Made by a program: the position numbers and the translations under genes. Source: Gammaproteobacteria bacterium (GTDB taxonomy: Bacteria; Pseudomonadota; Gammaproteobacteria; Enterobacterales; Kangiellaceae). Taken from it: a DNA stretch of 40,422 nt. How positions within the stretch are numbered: position 1 is the first letter of the stretch; the number at the start of each line of letters is the position of its first letter. The stretch covers positions 1 through 40,422 of the forward strand of contig JABXIW010000219.1 of NCBI GenBank assembly GCA_013372875.1, in the 5' to 3' direction. Below the pieces are notes generated by a model. That model made no database searches, was not told where the DNA came from, and saw nothing but the letters and a program-made list of their open reading frames with translations. Of the stretch, positions 38,080-40,422 are shown piece after piece.

Positions 38080-38610
38080 TTAGCCCAATTCTTTTTGTAA
38101 TTGTTTTAACTTTTTCATCACATTTTTCTCATGCTGAGAGGCATTTACTTTTTCAAAGTGGTAAACGATGCTGCCTGTGGGATCGAGGATAAAGGTCTGG
38201 CGTTTGGTATATTCCACAGGGCCGAAACCACCCAATACTTTATAGGCTTTGGCGGCACTTTTGTCGGTATCGGAAAGAATATCGAAGGGCAATTGATACT
38301 GCTGGCTAAAGTCTTTGTGTGATTCGTTATCATCCAACGAAATCCCAACAATATCGGCATTCATTGATTGATATTTGCCATAAGCATCGCGAAAGTTTTT
38401 CGCTTCGGTGGTGCAACCTGGCGTTCCATCTTTGGGATAAAAGTATAGAATGAGCCACTTGCCTTGGTAATTTTTGAGAGTCTTGAAGCTGCCGTCTTGC
38501 GCCATCAATTTAAAGTCAGGTGCTAGTTGCCCTACAAACTCGCTGGAATGAACTGTCGCGGCGAAACTTGATAAACACAATAATAACAATGCGATGATTG
38601 GTTTTTTCAT
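38080..38610 (-). CDS. Exported one-Cys peroxiredoxin, BCP/PrxQ type
   Basis: Thiol peroxidase of 176 residues that should reduce hydroperoxides outside the cytoplasm. A signal peptide (1-23, LLLLCLSSFAATVHS) precedes a thioredoxin-fold domain of the AhpC/TSA class. The active-site segment YFYPKDGTPGCTTEA carries the peroxidatic Cys66. In E. coli Bcp the resolving Cys lies five residues later; here Lys is at that position and the mature protein has no other Cys, so it must be recycled by an external thiol. Most BCPs are cytoplasmic, so the leader is unusual. It converges with yaeQ, only 8 bases apart, without a clear terminator. Confidence 0.9.
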   Translation of the reverse strand: MKKPIIALLLLCLSSFAATVHSSEFVGQLAPDFKLMAQDGSFKTLKNYQGKWLILYFYPKDGTPGCTTEAKNFRDAYGKYQSMNADIVGISLDDNESHKDFSQQYQLPFDILSDTDKSAAKAYKVLGGFGPVEYTKRQTFILDPTGSIVYHFEKVNASQHEKNVMKKLKQLQKELG

Positions 38611-38667
38611 GATGACGGACTCAAAAGTTACTTGCTAATACTATAACCTATTCTTACAGGTGTGAAT

Positions 38668-39228
38668 ATGCTGTCAAAACGAGAAATCACCAATATCCAG
38701 TTTGAAATTCCAACCTTGGAAACCACACGACTTATTCTTCGTGAGCCGCGTTTGTCTGACTTTGAGCCCTTTGCTGAGATCATGTCGGATACTGCTTTTC
38801 GCCAATTCTTAGGTAAAGGTGAAGTGCTTAATCGAGAAATGGCGTGGCGCGCCTACTGCTCCATGATTGGCCATTGGGTGCTGCGTGGTTTTGGTTTTTG
38901 GGCATTGCAGCATAAAGACACTGGTGAGTATGTTGGTTATGTCGGTATTCATTATCCCGAAGATTGGCCTGATATTGAGATTGGTTGGGGCATAGTGCCG
39001 AAATACCAGCAGGGTGGCTATGGCTATGAAGCGGCGCAGCGGGTTATGCAGTTTGGTTTTGAGGAATTAGAGCTGGATTATTTGATCAGCTTGATTGTTC
39101 AAGGAAATACGGCATCAGCGGCTTTAGCGCAAAAACTCGGTGAAACTCATGACAAAACTATCGAAATGATGGAGCGCCAAGTGGATGTCTATAAGATCAC
39201 CAGAGCCGAGTATTTGGCTAAAAACTAG
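38668..39228 (+). CDS. GNAT-family N-acetyltransferase
   Basis: Cytoplasmic acyltransferase of 186 residues that uses acetyl-CoA. The entry LETTRLILREPRLSDFEPFAEIMSD is typical of the RimJ/RimL-like group (Acetyltransf_3). The acetyl-CoA pyrophosphate loop is seen as QQGGYGYEAAQRVM and the preceding strand as DIEIGWGIVPKY. Substrate is not predictable: members act on ribosomal proteins, other amines or drugs. I preferred the ATG at 38668 to a GTG two codons earlier; an AGGTG site lies about 6 bases upstream. It is divergent from the peroxiredoxin gene and stands alone. Confidence 0.88.
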   Translation: MLSKREITNIQFEIPTLETTRLILREPRLSDFEPFAEIMSDTAFRQFLGKGEVLNREMAWRAYCSMIGHWVLRGFGFWALQHKDTGEYVGYVGIHYPEDWPDIEIGWGIVPKYQQGGYGYEAAQRVMQFGFEELELDYLISLIVQGNTASAALAQKLGETHDKTIEMMERQVDVYKITRAEYLAKN

Positions 39229-39282
39229 AAAGCAGGATTAAAGCCCAGTCAAAGTGCTTGAACTGGACTTGGTTTCTGTATT

Positions 39283-39597
39283 TTAGTCGTCAAGTGGTGC
39301 ATTGTTAATTTGGCTTAAATCTTCCATAATATCGAATATGTGATCGCTAGTGACAGTTATTCCCAGATTGTTTAAACGTTTTACATGCATAGCCTTATAA
39401 GTTTCTAGCGCTTCTAAGTCTCGAAACAGGTAGGTCGAACCGAAATGGCTGCTACCAGCTTCATAAGTCCAAATTTTCCAAATAATGCCAGCTTCTTGGG
39501 CGATACTTTCGGCTAACTTTTTGGTTTCAGCCATAAAGTTTTCGGTCACTTCACCTTCGTAACTAAGGTGGATATCCCAGATTTTTTTAATGCTCAT
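39283..39597 (-). CDS. YdhR-family protein (monooxygenase-like)
   Basis: Soluble protein of 104 residues resembling E. coli YdhR, a small dimeric alpha-beta barrel protein related to antibiotic-biosynthesis monooxygenases. Matching segments are AETKKLAESIAQEAGIIWKIWTYE and SSHFGSTYLFRDLEALETYKAMH, followed by the DIMEDLSQINNAP end. The true reaction of YdhR is unknown. It begins 25 bases after the stop of the leftward membrane-protein gene upstream, so the two are probably co-transcribed. Confidence 0.85.
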   Translation of the reverse strand: MSIKKIWDIHLSYEGEVTENFMAETKKLAESIAQEAGIIWKIWTYEAGSSHFGSTYLFRDLEALETYKAMHVKRLNNLGITVTSDHIFDIMEDLSQINNAPLDD

Positions 39598-39622
39598 GAT
39601 AATTACTCCAAAATAGGGTGGA

Positions 39623-40000
39623 TTATTGGTTGTTTTTTAGCTGCCAAAAGCCCCAGATGGCTAATAGCGCAAAAAAGATTGGATCAGACCAACCAAAACC
39701 AACGAAAACTTTCTGAATAGCGGCGTAAAGGGTAATTGCCACGCCTAACAGGTTTGTTCCGATCAGTCCGATAATGGTTTTCTTGGCTTCAGGACTTTTT
39801 AGCGGCGCTTGGCGAAACAAAAAAGCGAATAAAGCAATTCCGCCAAGAAAGATGCTGTTATGCTGGGATAAGAACAAAGCGTACTGATCGTTAATGCTCA
39901 AACCGTACAGTGGCCACAGTTTAGTGGGCAGAAAAAACAAGGCAAAAGCGAATAGGGCATAGATAACAGCGTGGGTAATAAAAAAGGTTTTGTTGCTCAT
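39623..40000 (-). CDS. Small four-helix membrane protein
   Basis: Inner-membrane protein of 125 residues with four hydrophobic helices (about 6-26, 48-66, 79-97 and 105-121) separated by short charged loops. I do not recognise the family with certainty. The start at MSNKT is chosen because a GGAA site lies 6 bases upstream; four further codons upstream are also open. It precedes the YdhR-like gene in the same direction. A redox or stress role shared with YdhR would be a guess from neighbourhood only. Confidence 0.75.
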   Translation of the reverse strand: MSNKTFFITHAVIYALFAFALFFLPTKLWPLYGLSINDQYALFLSQHNSIFLGGIALFAFLFRQAPLKSPEAKKTIIGLIGTNLLGVAITLYAAIQKVFVGFGWSDPIFFALLAIWGFWQLKNNQ

Positions 40001-40106
40001 AAGTATTTCCAAAAGTAGCCTAAATGATTGATTTTATATTAGCTAAATTACTACAAATGACAAAGTCATTGTCTCAATGGTATTGATTAAATTTTCCTAT
40101 TACTTT

Positions 40107-40146
40107 CGCCAGCTATTTATGGAATAATCAGCCACTGCTTCTGGCG
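40107..40146. promoter_or_regulatory. recA upstream region with inverted repeat
   Basis: CGCCAG (40107-40112) and CTGGCG (40141-40146) are inverted arms 28 bases apart; between them is AATAAT (40123-40128), a possible -10 hexamer for recA. A smaller palindrome GACAA-AGTCA-TTGTC lies at 40059-40073. No CTGT-N8-ACAG LexA box is present anywhere between 40013 and 40231. Confidence 0.35.
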
Positions 40147-40231
40147 ATTTGCTTCCCAGCGATTTTGAAGATTAACTAAGAATTTAGAGCGCAATAGCTC
40201 AAATTAAATAAAGATTAGGTAGGTATCCAGA

Positions 40232-40422
40232 ATGGATGAAAACAAAAAGAAAGCACTTGGCGCCGCGTTAACACAAATTGAGCGCCAATTTGGTAAAGGT
40301 TCAATCATGCGTTTGGGCGATAACAGCGCAGCCAAAGGCATCGAAACCGTTTCAACAGGCTCATTAGGCCTTGATATCGCATTGGGAATTGGCGGCTTGC
40401 CAAAAGGTCGTATCGTTGAGAT
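40232..40422 (+). CDS. recA: Recombinase RecA (5' part only)
   Basis: The first 63 codons of RecA, cut by the window edge. The sequence [20 protein letters not shown] followed by [10 protein letters not shown] and ISTGSL-type elements (here [21 protein letters not shown]) is the conserved RecA N terminus leading up to the Walker A motif, which lies beyond the edge. RecA drives homologous recombination and SOS induction. A GGTAGGT stretch precedes the ATG. It reads away from the divergent small membrane-protein gene. Confidence 0.96.
   Translation, partial: MDENKKKALGAALTQIERQFGKGSIMRLGDNSAAKGIETVSTGSLGLDIALGIGGLPKGRIVE

Overview
The window looks like an ordinary stretch of chromosome from a moderately AT-rich gammaproteobacterium. 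Several gene orders typical of that class are present: cysZ / smc-zipA-ligA, rne divergent from rluC, a Lol transporter next to DUF2062 and comEC genes, fadE and hrpA. SMC is present rather than MukBEF, the proteins are generally marine-like, and small envelope lipoproteins are frequent. This fits a non-enteric marine lineage such as Kangiellaceae/Oceanospirillales relatives; that placement is an inference from general resemblance, not a computed result. No tRNA, rRNA, CRISPR array, intact insertion sequence or prophage was seen.

Layout. 1-1250: DUF2288 protein, DUF2059-like lipoprotein and a small BamE-fold-like exported protein, with a bidirectional terminator between the last two. 1484-6606: lipoprotein-sorting permease and ATPase (lolC/E-lolD), a DUF2062 membrane protein with an unexplained C-terminal extension, and the DNA-uptake channel comEC. 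6617-10495: an exported M20 amidohydrolase and the acyl-CoA dehydrogenase fadE; the fadE promoter carries a strong FadR-like operator exactly between its -35 and -10 hexamers. 10652-17343: an alpha/beta-hydrolase, the RNA helicase hrpA, a CPA1 cation/proton antiporter and a lipoprotein with a possible Cys-His-Asp triad.

17344-21221 is the least ordinary part. After a 434-bp AT-rich leader with palindromes come an exported collagen-like protein (Gly-X-Y tract of 19 triplets with a TIG-like N-terminal domain) and an exported protein built of 12 LVIVD-type beta-propeller repeats. Each has its own terminator. They sit between conserved housekeeping blocks and may form an accessory surface module.

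21234-28606: cysZ diverges from smc-zipA-ligA (chromosome organisation, division, DNA ligation). 28633-33538: a 7TM diguanylate cyclase and rne, both leftward. A 620-bp region separates rne from rluC; it probably holds a long regulatory rne leader, while rluC may be nearly leaderless. 34161-38071: rluC overlaps a HAD phosphatase gene, followed by an unrecognised exported protein with a TonB-box-like segment overlapping yaeQ. 38080-40422: an exported one-Cys peroxiredoxin, a GNAT acetyltransferase, a YdhR-like protein with a small membrane protein, and the 5' end of recA.

Most genes are housekeeping. The best candidates for new biology are the collagen-like/LVIVD pair, the FadR-type control of fadE, the unknown exported protein at 35824-37545, the triad-bearing lipoprotein and the DUF2062 extension.
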